Positions 23,165 through 31,701 of a stretch of 38,697 nt of DNA are shown one piece after another. Position 1 is the stretch's first letter. Each line of letters begins with the position of its first letter. A program made the position numbers and the translations under genes. Below the pieces are notes generated by a model, which had not been told where the DNA came from, searched no databases, and saw nothing but the letters and a program-made list of their open reading frames with translations. The stretch is from assembly GCA_964636685.1 (NCBI GenBank), contig CAZWUK010000009.1, positions 1-38,697 of the forward strand. Direction: 5' to 3'. This DNA is from CAZWUK01 sp964636685. GTDB taxonomy: Bacteria > Bacillota > Clostridia > Christensenellales > CAG-138.

Positions 23165-23971
23165 ATGTTTCGAAAAAAAACGGTGGGACTTGCGCTTGGC
23201 GCGGGGAGCACCAAAGGATTTGCGCATATTGGCGTACTACAGGTTCTGGAGGAAAACCGTATTCCGGTCGATATGGTCGCCGGATGCAGCATTGGCGCAA
23301 TCGTGGGTGGCGTTTATGCGGCCGGGACGGATCTCCGTTTATTGGGCAAGCTCGTTTCCTCCATTAACGTACGGGAGTATTTTGATTTCAGCATTCCGAC
23401 TTCGGGCGGTTTTTTGAAGGGCGGCAAGCTGCAGGAGCTGATTCGCGTCCTGACGCATGACGATACGTTTGCCGATACCAGAATTCCATTTTATTGTGTT
23501 GCTGTCGATGCACAGAGCGGTGAGCTGGTAGTGCTTTCCTCCGGAAAACTGCATGAGTGCATTCGTGCCAGCATGTCGATTCCCGGTATTTTTCAGCCGG
23601 TACATCTTGACGGACGCATCTACATGGACGGCGGCGTGATTGAGCGCGTTCCGTCCAAGATGCTGCGCGATCACGGCGCGGATGTGGTGATCGGCGTGGA
23701 CGTCGGTTTTCGCGGCGGCAGTGCGCAGACGGAGGATATGAACGCTTACGATGCACTCAACCGCGCGCTCGAGCTGATGCAGTGGGAAAACGCGCGCATG
23801 CGTCAGAAGGATGCGGATATAATGGTGGTTCCCAACGTACGATTCGTCAAGGGCCGTTTTCAGACGGATAAGGCGGAGGACTGCATTCTGGAAGGAAGAA
23901 GGGCAGCCATCGAAGCGCTGCCCCAAATTATGAGCCTGCTCAAGAAAAAGCACATTCCGCTTATAGGATGA
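23165..23971 (+). CDS. Patatin-like phospholipase family protein (RssA/YlbK type)
   Basis: A 268-residue serine hydrolase with the Ser-Asp dyad of patatins. The oxyanion loop is LALGAGSTKGFAHIG, the nucleophile is in GCSIGAIVGG (GxSxG), and the catalytic Asp is in YMDGGVIERVPS. The family often acts on lipid acyl esters, but the physiological substrate of RssA/YlbK proteins is unknown. The start at 23165 is chosen because the preceding in-frame codons overlap the promoter; a G-run at 23150-23154 is the likely ribosome site. It lies between spoVV and tmcAL, as ylbK does in Bacillus. The 3' end overlaps tmcAL by 11 nt. Confidence 0.88.
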   Translation: MFRKKTVGLALGAGSTKGFAHIGVLQVLEENRIPVDMVAGCSIGAIVGGVYAAGTDLRLLGKLVSSINVREYFDFSIPTSGGFLKGGKLQELIRVLTHDDTFADTRIPFYCVAVDAQSGELVVLSSGKLHECIRASMSIPGIFQPVHLDGRIYMDGGVIERVPSKMLRDHGADVVIGVDVGFRGGSAQTEDMNAYDALNRALELMQWENARMRQKDADIMVVPNVRFVKGRFQTDKAEDCILEGRRAAIEALPQIMSLLKKKHIPLIG

Positions 23972-25163
23972 CGGGGGCGGTAAAGTCCCTGCGGACGTCC
24001 CTGCGCATCGCATAGGCAAGAATATCTGTGCTGAGCGAATCGATTTCAAGATTTCTCTGTGCAATATCCGATGCGGCGGCGGTATCCGCATAGCGCATGA
24101 TAAACGGCGCGCTTGCTGCCCGGCTGATTTCCGAGAGCAGCGGGCGTGCGTTTTTATTGAGCGCAAGCACTTTAAGATAGCTGCTGTCCTTGGAAATAAC
24201 CGTGCGATGCACATGATCGTTATCGATGCCGAGCAGGGCGGATATGGCGATACGCTTGCATCGCGCGAGCGTGTAGCGTTTACTTTTTACAGCGTCATAG
24301 AAGGTTTCGATGGCGTTGGCGCTGCGGGCGGCGCGATAGAGAACGTTTTCAAGCCCTTCTGCAACGTCGGGAATCTCACGAAGCTGATCGAGAGACATTC
24401 TTCGGATCGCGTAAAGGATCATATCGCCGATGGCTTCCTGCGTGATTAAGAACTGCCGATCAAACAACAAGGGGCCGCCGACAAAGGACGGCATGGCGGA
24501 AAGTCCTTCGCGCCGCCCTTCGGAAAGCGCCTTGCGGATGGCGGTTGCGCTGGAATATTCGCCCTCCAGCTCGGTTTTGTTGTAATCGCTGCCGATGCGC
24601 GCAATGGGCAGCGGGCGGATATGCGGCGCAAAAGAGCGCAGCGCCTTCAGATATTCAATACCGAGAATGTTGTTTGGCTGTGCGACGGCGCCCAGCATCT
24701 CGTGGGATACGCCGTAGTCTTTGAGCGCATCGTATCGGGCACGGGCGTAGGATTTTCCGAGCTTTAGGTGTTCGCGGAGCGCACGGGTATACATGGTCGG
24801 TTCTTCATCCAAAATATTGCACAGCTTTTCCAGACAGGTAAAGTCCGTTTCTTCACAGCCGAACGCCAAATCCGTCACCACGCCGGTAGCTGCCAGCGTT
24901 TTGATGCCGCCGATGGCGAAGCGTTCCGCACTGGAAACGGCGTAGACGGACGGCAGCTCGACGACCAGATCCGCGCCTGCGCGAATCGCCCATTCGGCGC
25001 GGGTTTGCTTATCCGTGCAGGCCGGCTCCCCGCGCTGGACAAAATTGCCGGACATGGCGACAATACAAAAAGAAGCACCGGACTGCTGCTTTGCCTGTTC
25101 TAAATGATAGATGTGCCCGTTATGCAGGGGGTTGTATTCCGCTATGATTCCGACGACTCGCAT
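23961..25163 (-). CDS. tmcAL: tRNA(Met) cytidine acetate ligase
   Basis: A 400-residue TmcAL (YlbM), which activates acetate with ATP and acetylates the wobble cytidine of elongator tRNA-Met. The N-terminal nucleotidyltransferase motif GIIAEYNPLHNGHIYHL is diagnostic. MSGNFVQRGEPA, ANNILGIEYL-like PNNILGIEYLKAL and GSDYNKTE follow. The ATG at 25163 follows ACGGAG by 7 nt; an in-frame TTG six codons earlier is less likely. Next to pta-ackA, which shares acetate chemistry. Confidence 0.93.
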   Translation of the reverse strand: MRVVGIIAEYNPLHNGHIYHLEQAKQQSGASFCIVAMSGNFVQRGEPACTDKQTRAEWAIRAGADLVVELPSVYAVSSAERFAIGGIKTLAATGVVTDLAFGCEETDFTCLEKLCNILDEEPTMYTRALREHLKLGKSYARARYDALKDYGVSHEMLGAVAQPNNILGIEYLKALRSFAPHIRPLPIARIGSDYNKTELEGEYSSATAIRKALSEGRREGLSAMPSFVGGPLLFDRQFLITQEAIGDMILYAIRRMSLDQLREIPDVAEGLENVLYRAARSANAIETFYDAVKSKRYTLARCKRIAISALLGIDNDHVHRTVISKDSSYLKVLALNKNARPLLSEISRAASAPFIMRYADTAAASDIAQRNLEIDSLSTDILAYAMRRDVRRDFTAPVIL

Positions 25164-25193
25164 ATTACGCTCCGTTACCAATTCCTTGAAACA

Positions 25194-25202
25194 AGTATAC
25201 CA
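25194..25202 (-). promoter_or_regulatory. Extended -10 promoter of tmcAL
   Basis: On the minus strand TGGTATACT, with TATACT at 25194-25199; the leader is about 24 nt. No good -35 is seen. Confidence 0.45.
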
Positions 25203-25217
25203 TTTTTCGGTCGCTTA

Positions 25218-25226
25218 TGATATAAT
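25218..25226 (+). promoter_or_regulatory. Extended -10 promoter of pta-ackA
   Basis: TGATATAAT, with a perfect TATAAT at 25221-25226 and a TGn extension; the -35 region is weak. About 26 nt to the pta ATG at 25259. Confidence 0.55.
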
Positions 25227-25258
25227 TCGCATGAAAATAATTGGGAGGCACATGCGAA

Positions 25259-26257
25259 ATGTCATTGATGGATCAAATCAAAGTAAAAGCAAAGAACGAA
25301 AAAAAGCATATCCTGTTGCCGGAGGGCGCCGAAGATAGAACCGTACAGGCAGCGGCTCTGATTCAAAAAGAAGGAATTGCCGATGTAACGCTGCTCGGAA
25401 ATCCTGAAGCGATTGCCGCGACGGCGAAGAAGTACGGCGTGAGCTTGACCGGCGTCGGCATTGTCGATCCGGAGACCTCGAAGGATCTGCCGCGCTATAT
25501 CGATACGTTCTATGAAATGCGTAAAGAAAAGGGTGTTACGCCGGAAAAGGCCGACAAGACAATGCGCAATCCCCTTTTCTTTGCGGCAATGATGGTAAAG
25601 GATCGTAAGGCGGACGGTATGGTGGCCGGTGCGGTTTGCACTACCGGCGATACACTGCGCCCCGCGCTGCAGATCATCAAGGTTGCACAGGGTATCTCCG
25701 TTGTGTCCAGCTGCTTTGTGATGGAAGTGCCCGACAAGACCTACGGTCAGGACGGCGTTCTGGTCTTTGGCGATTGTGCGGTCAACCCGAATCCGACGGC
25801 AGAGCAGCTTGCTGCAATCGCGGTTTCTTCCGCGGCAACGGCCAAGATGCTGTGCGGCATGGAACCTAAGGTCGCCATGTTGTCCTTCTCTACCAAGGGC
25901 AGCGCAAAGCATGAGCTTGTGGATAAGGTCTCTCAGGCGACAGCGCTGGCAAAGGAGCTTGCACCGGAACTGAATGTGGACGGTGAATTGCAGGCGGACG
26001 CCGCGCTGGTAGAAAAGGTCGGGCAGCTTAAATCGCCCGGCAGCTCCGTTGCGGGTAAAGTAAACGTTCTGATCTTCCCCGATCTGCAAGCAGGCAACAT
26101 CGGTTATAAGCTGGTGCAGCGCCTTGCCGGCGCAGAAGCGATCGGCCCCATCTGCCAGGGCTTCAAATATCCTGTCAACGACTTATCCCGCGGCTGCAGT
26201 GTCGAAGACATCGTGTCCGTGGTCGCCATTACCGCCTTTCAGGAGCAAAACATGTAA
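25259..26257 (+). CDS. pta: Phosphate acetyltransferase
   Basis: A 332-residue short-form Pta converting acetyl-CoA and phosphate to acetyl phosphate. Family blocks are ILLPEGAEDRTVQAA, NPLFFAAMMVKDRKADGMVAGA, CAVNPNPTAEQLA, MLSFSTKGSAKH, DGELQADAALVEKVG and NVLIFPDLQAGNIGYKL. GGGAGG lies 10 nt before the ATG at 25259; a second ATG three codons on is possible. The length shows that the extra regulatory N-terminal domain of long Pta proteins is absent. With ackA, 11 nt downstream, it gives the fermentative acetate/ATP route. Confidence 0.96.
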   Translation: MSLMDQIKVKAKNEKKHILLPEGAEDRTVQAAALIQKEGIADVTLLGNPEAIAATAKKYGVSLTGVGIVDPETSKDLPRYIDTFYEMRKEKGVTPEKADKTMRNPLFFAAMMVKDRKADGMVAGAVCTTGDTLRPALQIIKVAQGISVVSSCFVMEVPDKTYGQDGVLVFGDCAVNPNPTAEQLAAIAVSSAATAKMLCGMEPKVAMLSFSTKGSAKHELVDKVSQATALAKELAPELNVDGELQADAALVEKVGQLKSPGSSVAGKVNVLIFPDLQAGNIGYKLVQRLAGAEAIGPICQGFKYPVNDLSRGCSVEDIVSVVAITAFQEQNM

Positions 26258-26268
26258 GGAGTATTCCA

Positions 26269-27471
26269 ATGACAAATATTCTGGTTATCAACGCGGGCAG
26301 TTCTTCGCTCAAATATCAGCTGATCGACATTGACACCGAGACTGTGATTGCCAAAGGCATTTGCGAGCGTATCGGCATTGAAAATTCCCAATTGACTTAC
26401 CAGCCCAAGGGCGGCGAAAAGTTTGTCAAGCAGCAGGATATGAAGGATCACGCGGACGCGATCCGTATGGTGCTTGGCGTGCTGGCAGACGAGAAGATCG
26501 GTGTGATCCACAATATGAAATCCATCGCGGCGGTCGGGCATCGCGTACTGCATGGCGGTGAAAAGTATTCCGAGCCTGTACTCATCAACGACGAAGTGCT
26601 GGCGGCCATCGAGGAGTGCATTCCGCTCGGGCCGCTGCACAATCCGGCAAACCTGATGGGAATCCGCGGCTGCATGGAAGTGATGCCGGGCGTACCTATG
26701 GTGGCGGTATTTGATACGGCGTGGGGACAGTCCATGGCGCCTAAGGCTTATATGTACGCCCTGCCTTATGAAGCATACACCGAGCATAAGGTTCGCCGTT
26801 ACGGCTTCCACGGCACCTCGCATCGCTATGTGACCGGCCGTGCGCTGGAGCTTCTCGATATGCCCAAGGAAAGCGCGCGTGTCATCACCTGCCATCTTGG
26901 CAATGGATCGAGCCTCAGCGCGTCCAAGGGCGGCAAGTGCGTGGATACCTCCATGGGTCTGACGCCATTGGAAGGCGTCCCGATGGGAACCCGCTGCGGC
27001 AGCATTGACCCGGCAATCATGCCGTTTCTGATGGAGCGCACCGGCATGACGGCCAAGGAGATGGACACCTACATGAACAAAAAGAGCGGTATGCTTGGCA
27101 TTTCGGGCGTATCGAGCGACTTCCGCGATCTCAACGATGCTGCGGATTCCGGCAATAAGCGCGCCGAGCTGGCGCTTGAGATGTTCACCTACAAAGTTAA
27201 GTGCACAATCGGCAGCTATGCCGCGGCACTCAACGGCGTAGACGCGATCGTCTTTACGGCGGGCGTGGGCGAAAACGACCGCAAGATCCGTCAAATGGTG
27301 CTGGAAAACATGGAGTATCTCGGCGTTGACGTGGACTTTGCCTACAACCAGAGCTGCCCGCGCGGGCAGGAGGTTGAGCTCTCTACCAAAAAGAGCAGGG
27401 TGCGTGTTTTTGTCATCCCGACGGATGAGGAAATGACAATCGCACACGACACCGCAAAGCTTGCGCTGTAA
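26269..27471 (+). CDS. ackA: Acetate kinase
   Basis: A 400-residue AckA, making ATP and acetate from acetyl phosphate. ASKHA-fold motifs are visible: NILVINAGSSSLKYQLID at the start, AVGHRVLHGGEKY, DTAWGQSMAPKAYMYALP, YGFHGTSHRYV, CHLGNGSSLSA and FTAGVGEND. AAGGAG precedes the ATG. Normal length, second gene of the pta-ackA operon. No clear terminator follows; the palindromes at 27461-27500 overlap the SCIFF promoter. Confidence 0.97.
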   Translation: MTNILVINAGSSSLKYQLIDIDTETVIAKGICERIGIENSQLTYQPKGGEKFVKQQDMKDHADAIRMVLGVLADEKIGVIHNMKSIAAVGHRVLHGGEKYSEPVLINDEVLAAIEECIPLGPLHNPANLMGIRGCMEVMPGVPMVAVFDTAWGQSMAPKAYMYALPYEAYTEHKVRRYGFHGTSHRYVTGRALELLDMPKESARVITCHLGNGSSLSASKGGKCVDTSMGLTPLEGVPMGTRCGSIDPAIMPFLMERTGMTAKEMDTYMNKKSGMLGISGVSSDFRDLNDAADSGNKRAELALEMFTYKVKCTIGSYAAALNGVDAIVFTAGVGENDRKIRQMVLENMEYLGVDVDFAYNQSCPRGQEVELSTKKSRVRVFVIPTDEEMTIAHDTAKLAL

Positions 27472-27500
27472 GCGCATAGTGTGTTATACTGTCACAGTAT
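27461..27500 (+). promoter_or_regulatory. SCIFF promoter with a perfect palindrome over the -10 and start
   Basis: TATACT (27485-27490), preceded by TGT, forms an extended -10; TTGCGC (27461-27466) is an 18-bp-spaced weak -35. A perfect 15-bp dyad, ATACTGTCACAGTAT (27486-27500), covers the -10 and the predicted start near 27497. The -35 lies in another dyad (TGCGCT GTA AGCGCA, 27462-27476). The one-base centre of the first dyad argues for a DNA operator more than an RNA hairpin. Confidence 0.5.
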
Positions 27501-27521
27501 TTTGAATTGGAGGGGATTTGT

Positions 27522-27665
27522 ATGAAACACATTCAAACGGTTCAACAGCCCTGCATCAAGACCGGAAAGAATACCGCCTGCGGCGAATGCCAGGCGAGCT
27601 GCCAGTCTGCGTGCAAGACTTCCTGCACAGTCGCAAACCAGAAGTGCGCGAAGAACGACAAATAA
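27522..27665 (+). CDS. SCIFF ribosomal peptide precursor (six-cysteine peptide)
   Basis: A 47-residue peptide of the SCIFF (six Cys in forty-five residues) family, a ribosomally made peptide given thioether cross-links by the radical-SAM enzyme encoded next door. The core has cysteines at 20, 23, 27, 31, 35 and 42 in the exact family spacing (CGECQASCQSACKTSC, then VANQKC). Family knowledge suggests a thioether from Cys31 to Thr36. An additional cysteine occurs at position 11 in the leader-like half. A GGAGGGG ribosome site at 27509-27515 supports the ATG. Nearly universal in Clostridia, yet of unknown biological role. A hairpin after the stop separates it from the maturase. Confidence 0.92.
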   Translation: MKHIQTVQQPCIKTGKNTACGECQASCQSACKTSCTVANQKCAKNDK

Positions 27666-27680
27666 TTTTGTATTGCATTG

Positions 27681-27710
27681 CAAAGAAAGGCCGGCGTGGC
27701 CTTTCTTTGT
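27681..27710 (+). terminator. Terminator/attenuator between SCIFF peptide and maturase
   Basis: A perfect 12-bp stem (27681-27692 with 27698-27709) closes a 5-nt loop, ending CTTTCTTTG. It would let the peptide be made in excess over its enzyme, with read-through feeding the maturase and recJ; no separate promoter is evident between them. Confidence 0.7.
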
Positions 27711-27729
27711 CTGTTAAGGAGAAATAACA

Positions 27730-29058
27730 TTGATACACGCATTTCAATTTGAGGATCTGAACATTCTTTTGGATGTGGAAAGCGGCGCCATGCACCTACT
27801 GGACAACGCGGCCTATCAGGTTGTGCACGCGGCAGAATGCGGGGAAGACCCCTACGCGCTTTCCATGCCAAAAGAGGATGTCGCGGAGATATTGGGCGAA
27901 TTGGATTCGCTGAAAAAGAACGGCGCATACCAAGCGGAAGCGCAGCAGGCGCCCGAGGTGCTGGGCGGTGCAGCGATTAAGTCGCTGTGCCTGCATGTGG
28001 CGCATGACTGCAATTTGCGCTGCAAATACTGCTTTGCTTCGACGGGGGATTTTCACGGCGAGCGCATGATAATGCCGGCGGAAACAGCAAAGAAGGCGAT
28101 TGATTTTCTGATCGAATACAGCGGTGGCAGAAAGCATCTGGAGGTTGATCTGTTTGGCGGAGAACCGCTGCTGAACATGCCGGTGTGTAAAGAGGTCGTG
28201 GCATACGGACGCGAGCAGGAAAAGCTCCACGGAAAGCATATCAACTTTACCATGACCACCAACTGCGTCGCGCTCGACGATGACAGCATCGATTTTATCA
28301 ACCGTGAGATGTTCAATGTCGTCATCAGCCTCGACGGACGCCGTGAAATCCACGACGCGCTCCGCCCCACGGTGAACGGAAAAGGATCTTACGACATCAT
28401 CCTCAGCAAGGCAAAAAAGCTCATTGAGAACCGTAACAGCGGCGAATACTATGTGCGCGGTACGTTTACACGCAACAACCTTGATTTTTTACAGGATGTG
28501 ATCGCGCTCCAAAAGGAGGGCTTTGACCAGATCTCGATCGAGCCTGTCGTGCTGCCCGATAGCAGCCCGTACTGCATTCGCGAGACGGATCTGCCGCGCG
28601 TATTTGAAGAATATGACGCGCTGGCAAACTATTATATTCAGCAAAGAAAAGACGGCGATTGGTTCAATTTCTTCCATTTTATGCTGGATCTTGACCATGC
28701 GCCGTGCTTGCGAAAACGCATCTCCGGCTGTGGCGCGGGCACAGAATATGTTGCCGTTGCACCGAATGGGGACATTTATCCCTGCCATCAGTTCGTTGGC
28801 GTGGAGGATTGGAAGCTTGGCAATATCTGCACAGAGGAATTTCATCCCGAAAAGCAGCAGGTATTTACCAAGTGCAACGTGACGACCAAGGAAAAGTGCA
28901 AGACCTGCTGGGCAAAGTACCATTGCAGCGGCGGCTGCGCGGCAAATGCCTTCCAATTCAACGGCTCGATTATGACGCCGTATGAGATGAGCTGCAAGAT
29001 GATGCAAAAGCGTCTGGAATGCGCCATTGGCATTTATCTCAAGGAAAAACAGCAATGA
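27730..29058 (+). CDS. Radical SAM SCIFF peptide maturase (SPASM)
   Basis: A 442-residue radical-SAM enzyme that forms thioether bonds in the SCIFF peptide. The N-terminal part (residues 1-80) resembles a peptide-recognition domain. The SAM cluster motif is CNLRCKYC with Cys94, 98 and 101. FGGEPLLN (GGE motif) follows. The SPASM region starts near CGAGTEYVAVAPNGDIYPC and continues with CKTCWAKYHCSGGCAANAF, giving ligands for two more iron-sulfur clusters. The start is TTG at 27730, behind AGGAG at 27717-27721, and gives the usual MIHxF opening. It overlaps recJ as ATGA. Confidence 0.93.
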   Translation: MIHAFQFEDLNILLDVESGAMHLLDNAAYQVVHAAECGEDPYALSMPKEDVAEILGELDSLKKNGAYQAEAQQAPEVLGGAAIKSLCLHVAHDCNLRCKYCFASTGDFHGERMIMPAETAKKAIDFLIEYSGGRKHLEVDLFGGEPLLNMPVCKEVVAYGREQEKLHGKHINFTMTTNCVALDDDSIDFINREMFNVVISLDGRREIHDALRPTVNGKGSYDIILSKAKKLIENRNSGEYYVRGTFTRNNLDFLQDVIALQKEGFDQISIEPVVLPDSSPYCIRETDLPRVFEEYDALANYYIQQRKDGDWFNFFHFMLDLDHAPCLRKRISGCGAGTEYVAVAPNGDIYPCHQFVGVEDWKLGNICTEEFHPEKQQVFTKCNVTTKEKCKTCWAKYHCSGGCAANAFQFNGSIMTPYEMSCKMMQKRLECAIGIYLKEKQQ

Positions 29059-31085
29059 CACAGTTCGTTTGTTCCTTCGACGGAAACTATTCGTCGGAGA
29101 CAATTGAACAGATCTGCGCGACCTTTTCCGTAACGCCCATGATCGCGCGCATGCTGCTTCGGCGCGGCTTGACAGAAACAGAGCAGATGCAGCATTTTCT
29201 ATATCCGTCGGTGCAGGATATTACCAAAGCGGATGCGGTAACAGGGCTGTCACTGGCAACCGACCGGATCTTTTCTGCCATCGAAAAGGGAGAGAAAATC
29301 TGCGTTTACGGCGATTACGACGCGGACGGCATCTGCGCGACGACAATCCTGATGCGATGCTTCACACAGCTTGGCGCGGACGTTTTCTATTTTATTCCCT
29401 CGCGCCAGAGGGATGGCTACGGCATGCACACCAATACGGTGGACGCTGTGATATCGCGCGGCGCGTCTTTGATTGTGACGGTGGATAACGGGATCGGCGC
29501 ACTGGAAGAAACTGCCTACTGCAACACAAAGGGCGTGGATGTGATCGTGACAGATCACCACATTGCAGGGGAAAAGCTGCCGGAGGCGTATGCCGTCGTG
29601 ACGAACCGCCCGGGCGAAAAGCTTTGCGGCGCGGGCGTTGCGCTGCATCTTGCGCATGCGCTGCTTCCGGACGAAGATATTTCCGGCTGGCTGCCGCTTG
29701 CCGCCGTTGCAACGGTTGCAGACGTCGTGCCGCTCGTGAAAGAGAATCGGTCGATTGTTGCGTTGGGGCTGCGGAAGATTCGCAGTATTCCCGGGCTTTG
29801 TGCACTGCTTGACATTGCCGGCGCAACAGAGCGCATCCCTTCCGCGACCACCGTGGCGTTTTCTGCGATTCCGAGGCTGAATGCTGCTGGGCGCATCGCG
29901 GACGCTATGACCGGTGTGGAACTGCTGCTTGCCGATGGAGAACGCGCTGTGGAAAAAGCAAAGCAGCTCAACGACTGGAATATTGAACGAAAAGAGCAGG
30001 AAGAACGCATCTCAAAGACTGCCGAACGCATGCTTGCGGAGCTGGACGTACAGCGCCGGCGGGCGATTGTTTTGGCGGGAGACGACTGGAATCCGGGCGT
30101 TATCGGCATCGTCGCATCGCGGCTTTGCGAAAGATACAATATGCCGGTGCTGCTGTTTTCAAAGCAGGGCGATACGTATAGCGGTTCGGGTCGCAGTATT
30201 CCGGGCGTCAATCTCTACGAGGCGCTTGCAGCCTTCTCGGATCGGTTTGTGCGCTTTGGCGGACATGCCGGCGCTGCGGGCGTCACGATTCAAAAAGACG
30301 CATTTGCTGCGTTTGCAACGGACTTTTGCGCACACATTGCCGCACAGTATCCGCAAGCCCTGTTTGAACCCAAGGTACGCTACGAAGAAGAGATCGAGCT
30401 ATGCGAGTTTTCGCCGGAGATGATCGATGCGTTGGCGCTGCTTGCGCCCTTTGGCGAGGCGAATCCAGAACCGGTTTTTCTGCTGCGCGACGCCGTTCTT
30501 TCGGATGTGCGCTATATCGGAAAGGGGCAGCGGCATCTGTCCGCAATCGTTGCACAGGGAGAGAAGAGCTGCCGCATGGTCGCTTTTTCTCAGGGAGAAC
30601 AATATGCCTCGTTTTCGGGTGCAGGAAGCTGGAATATGGTTGTACTGCCTGTGGTAAACCGATATTTGGGACGGGAATCGGTGGAAATGCAGCTGATTCG
30701 GGCGCAAAGAGAGACAATTTATGGTCTATCGCTCGAAAAATATAATGCAATTTTGGAAAAAGTCTTGTATAATGAAATGTACGTTTCTGATTCCGAGGAG
30801 GATGAGGAACTGGTGAAAGGGATGTATTCCGGTTTTCCTACAGAGGTGGATGCAGTCCGAGGGCTGTATAGCGCTGTGCGTCAAAAAATCGGCGACGGAC
30901 TCGTCCGCGATACAATGTTCTTTTCCTTTTGCCGCGAAGAACTTTTGAGCTTGCCGATCTTTTTAGAACTTGGTTTCATCGGATACCGGCGAAAAGAAGA
31001 AAGCTTTCTTTGCAATTTGGATCCGCCCAAACGGGATATCTCGGAAAGCGTATTATATCGAATGGCGCAGAGCATACGCCAATAA
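29055..31085 (+). CDS. recJ: Single-stranded-DNA-specific exonuclease RecJ
   Basis: A 676-residue 5'-3' exonuclease of the DHH family, acting in recombination and mismatch or base-excision repair. Motifs are VYGDYDADGICATT, VTVDNGIGA, VTDHH, and in DHHA1 VRFGGHAGAAG. An OB-like and a C-terminal domain with acidic DSEEDEELV follow. The start at 29055 overlaps the maturase stop as ATGA, linking SCIFF processing and RecJ on one message. The order recJ-apt-rel-dtd matches Bacillus. Confidence 0.94.
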   Translation: MTQFVCSFDGNYSSETIEQICATFSVTPMIARMLLRRGLTETEQMQHFLYPSVQDITKADAVTGLSLATDRIFSAIEKGEKICVYGDYDADGICATTILMRCFTQLGADVFYFIPSRQRDGYGMHTNTVDAVISRGASLIVTVDNGIGALEETAYCNTKGVDVIVTDHHIAGEKLPEAYAVVTNRPGEKLCGAGVALHLAHALLPDEDISGWLPLAAVATVADVVPLVKENRSIVALGLRKIRSIPGLCALLDIAGATERIPSATTVAFSAIPRLNAAGRIADAMTGVELLLADGERAVEKAKQLNDWNIERKEQEERISKTAERMLAELDVQRRRAIVLAGDDWNPGVIGIVASRLCERYNMPVLLFSKQGDTYSGSGRSIPGVNLYEALAAFSDRFVRFGGHAGAAGVTIQKDAFAAFATDFCAHIAAQYPQALFEPKVRYEEEIELCEFSPEMIDALALLAPFGEANPEPVFLLRDAVLSDVRYIGKGQRHLSAIVAQGEKSCRMVAFSQGEQYASFSGAGSWNMVVLPVVNRYLGRESVEMQLIRAQRETIYGLSLEKYNAILEKVLYNEMYVSDSEEDEELVKGMYSGFPTEVDAVRGLYSAVRQKIGDGLVRDTMFFSFCREELLSLPIFLELGFIGYRRKEESFLCNLDPPKRDISESVLYRMAQSIRQ

Positions 31086-31105
31086 CATCAGACGGAGGCA
31101 GTAAC

Positions 31106-31621
31106 ATGGATCTCAAGACCAAGATTCGCAACATTCCCGATTTTCCGATCAAAGGGGTTTTGTTCCGCGATATCACAACGCTTTTCAAAGATAACGAAGG
31201 CTATAGCTGCTTGATTGATACGATCGCCGATTCTGTGAAGGATAAGAACGTCGATCTTGTCATCGGACCGGAGGCGCGCGGATTTGTCATTGGCTCTGCG
31301 CTTGCTTACGCGCTCAAAGCCGGTTTTGTTTTGGCAAGAAAGCCGGGTAAGCTGCCCTGCGAAACGATGAAATTCGAGTATGGGCTGGAATACGGTTCGG
31401 ATGTGCTGGAGATCCATAAGGACGCCATCCAGCCCGGGCAGCGTGTTGTAGTCGTAGACGACCTGCTCGCCACCGGCGGTACGGCGCTTGCCACCTGCAA
31501 GCTGGTAGAACAGGCGGGCGGAGTAGTTGTTGGCGTACGGTTTGCCATCGAGCTTGCTTCTGAGTTTGACGGCAGAGCATCTTTACAAGAGTATGACGTT
31601 GAATCCGTGATGAAATTCTGA
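31106..31621 (+). CDS. apt: Adenine phosphoribosyltransferase
   Basis: A 171-residue Apt salvaging adenine to AMP with PRPP. The family start LKTKIRNIPDFPIKGVLFRD, GPEARGFVIGSALAYAL, and the PRPP loop VVVVDDLLATGGTALA are present. GGAGG (31094-31098) precedes the ATG at 31106; the open frame reaches further upstream only inside recJ. A terminator follows before rel. Confidence 0.97.
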   Translation: MDLKTKIRNIPDFPIKGVLFRDITTLFKDNEGYSCLIDTIADSVKDKNVDLVIGPEARGFVIGSALAYALKAGFVLARKPGKLPCETMKFEYGLEYGSDVLEIHKDAIQPGQRVVVVDDLLATGGTALATCKLVEQAGGVVVGVRFAIELASEFDGRASLQEYDVESVMKF

Positions 31622-31642
31622 TATTAAAATAGGCTTTGCAGA

Positions 31643-31671
31643 AAAAATCAACGGCGCGTCCGTTGATTTTT
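31643..31671 (+). terminator. Intrinsic terminator after apt
   Basis: A perfect 12-bp stem, AAAAATCAACGG with CCGTTGATTTTT, with loop CGCGT. The A/T symmetry makes it functional in either direction. Read-through or a hidden promoter must drive rel, as no clear promoter was found in 31672-31701. Confidence 0.8.
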
Positions 31672-31701
31672 GCATACATACGGCATAAGGGGGTGCGTGA
31701 T

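Noticed and set aside
26239..27477. 412-codon antisense open frame opposite ackA
   Set aside because: ackA is unmistakable and the antisense translation shows no domain or start signal.
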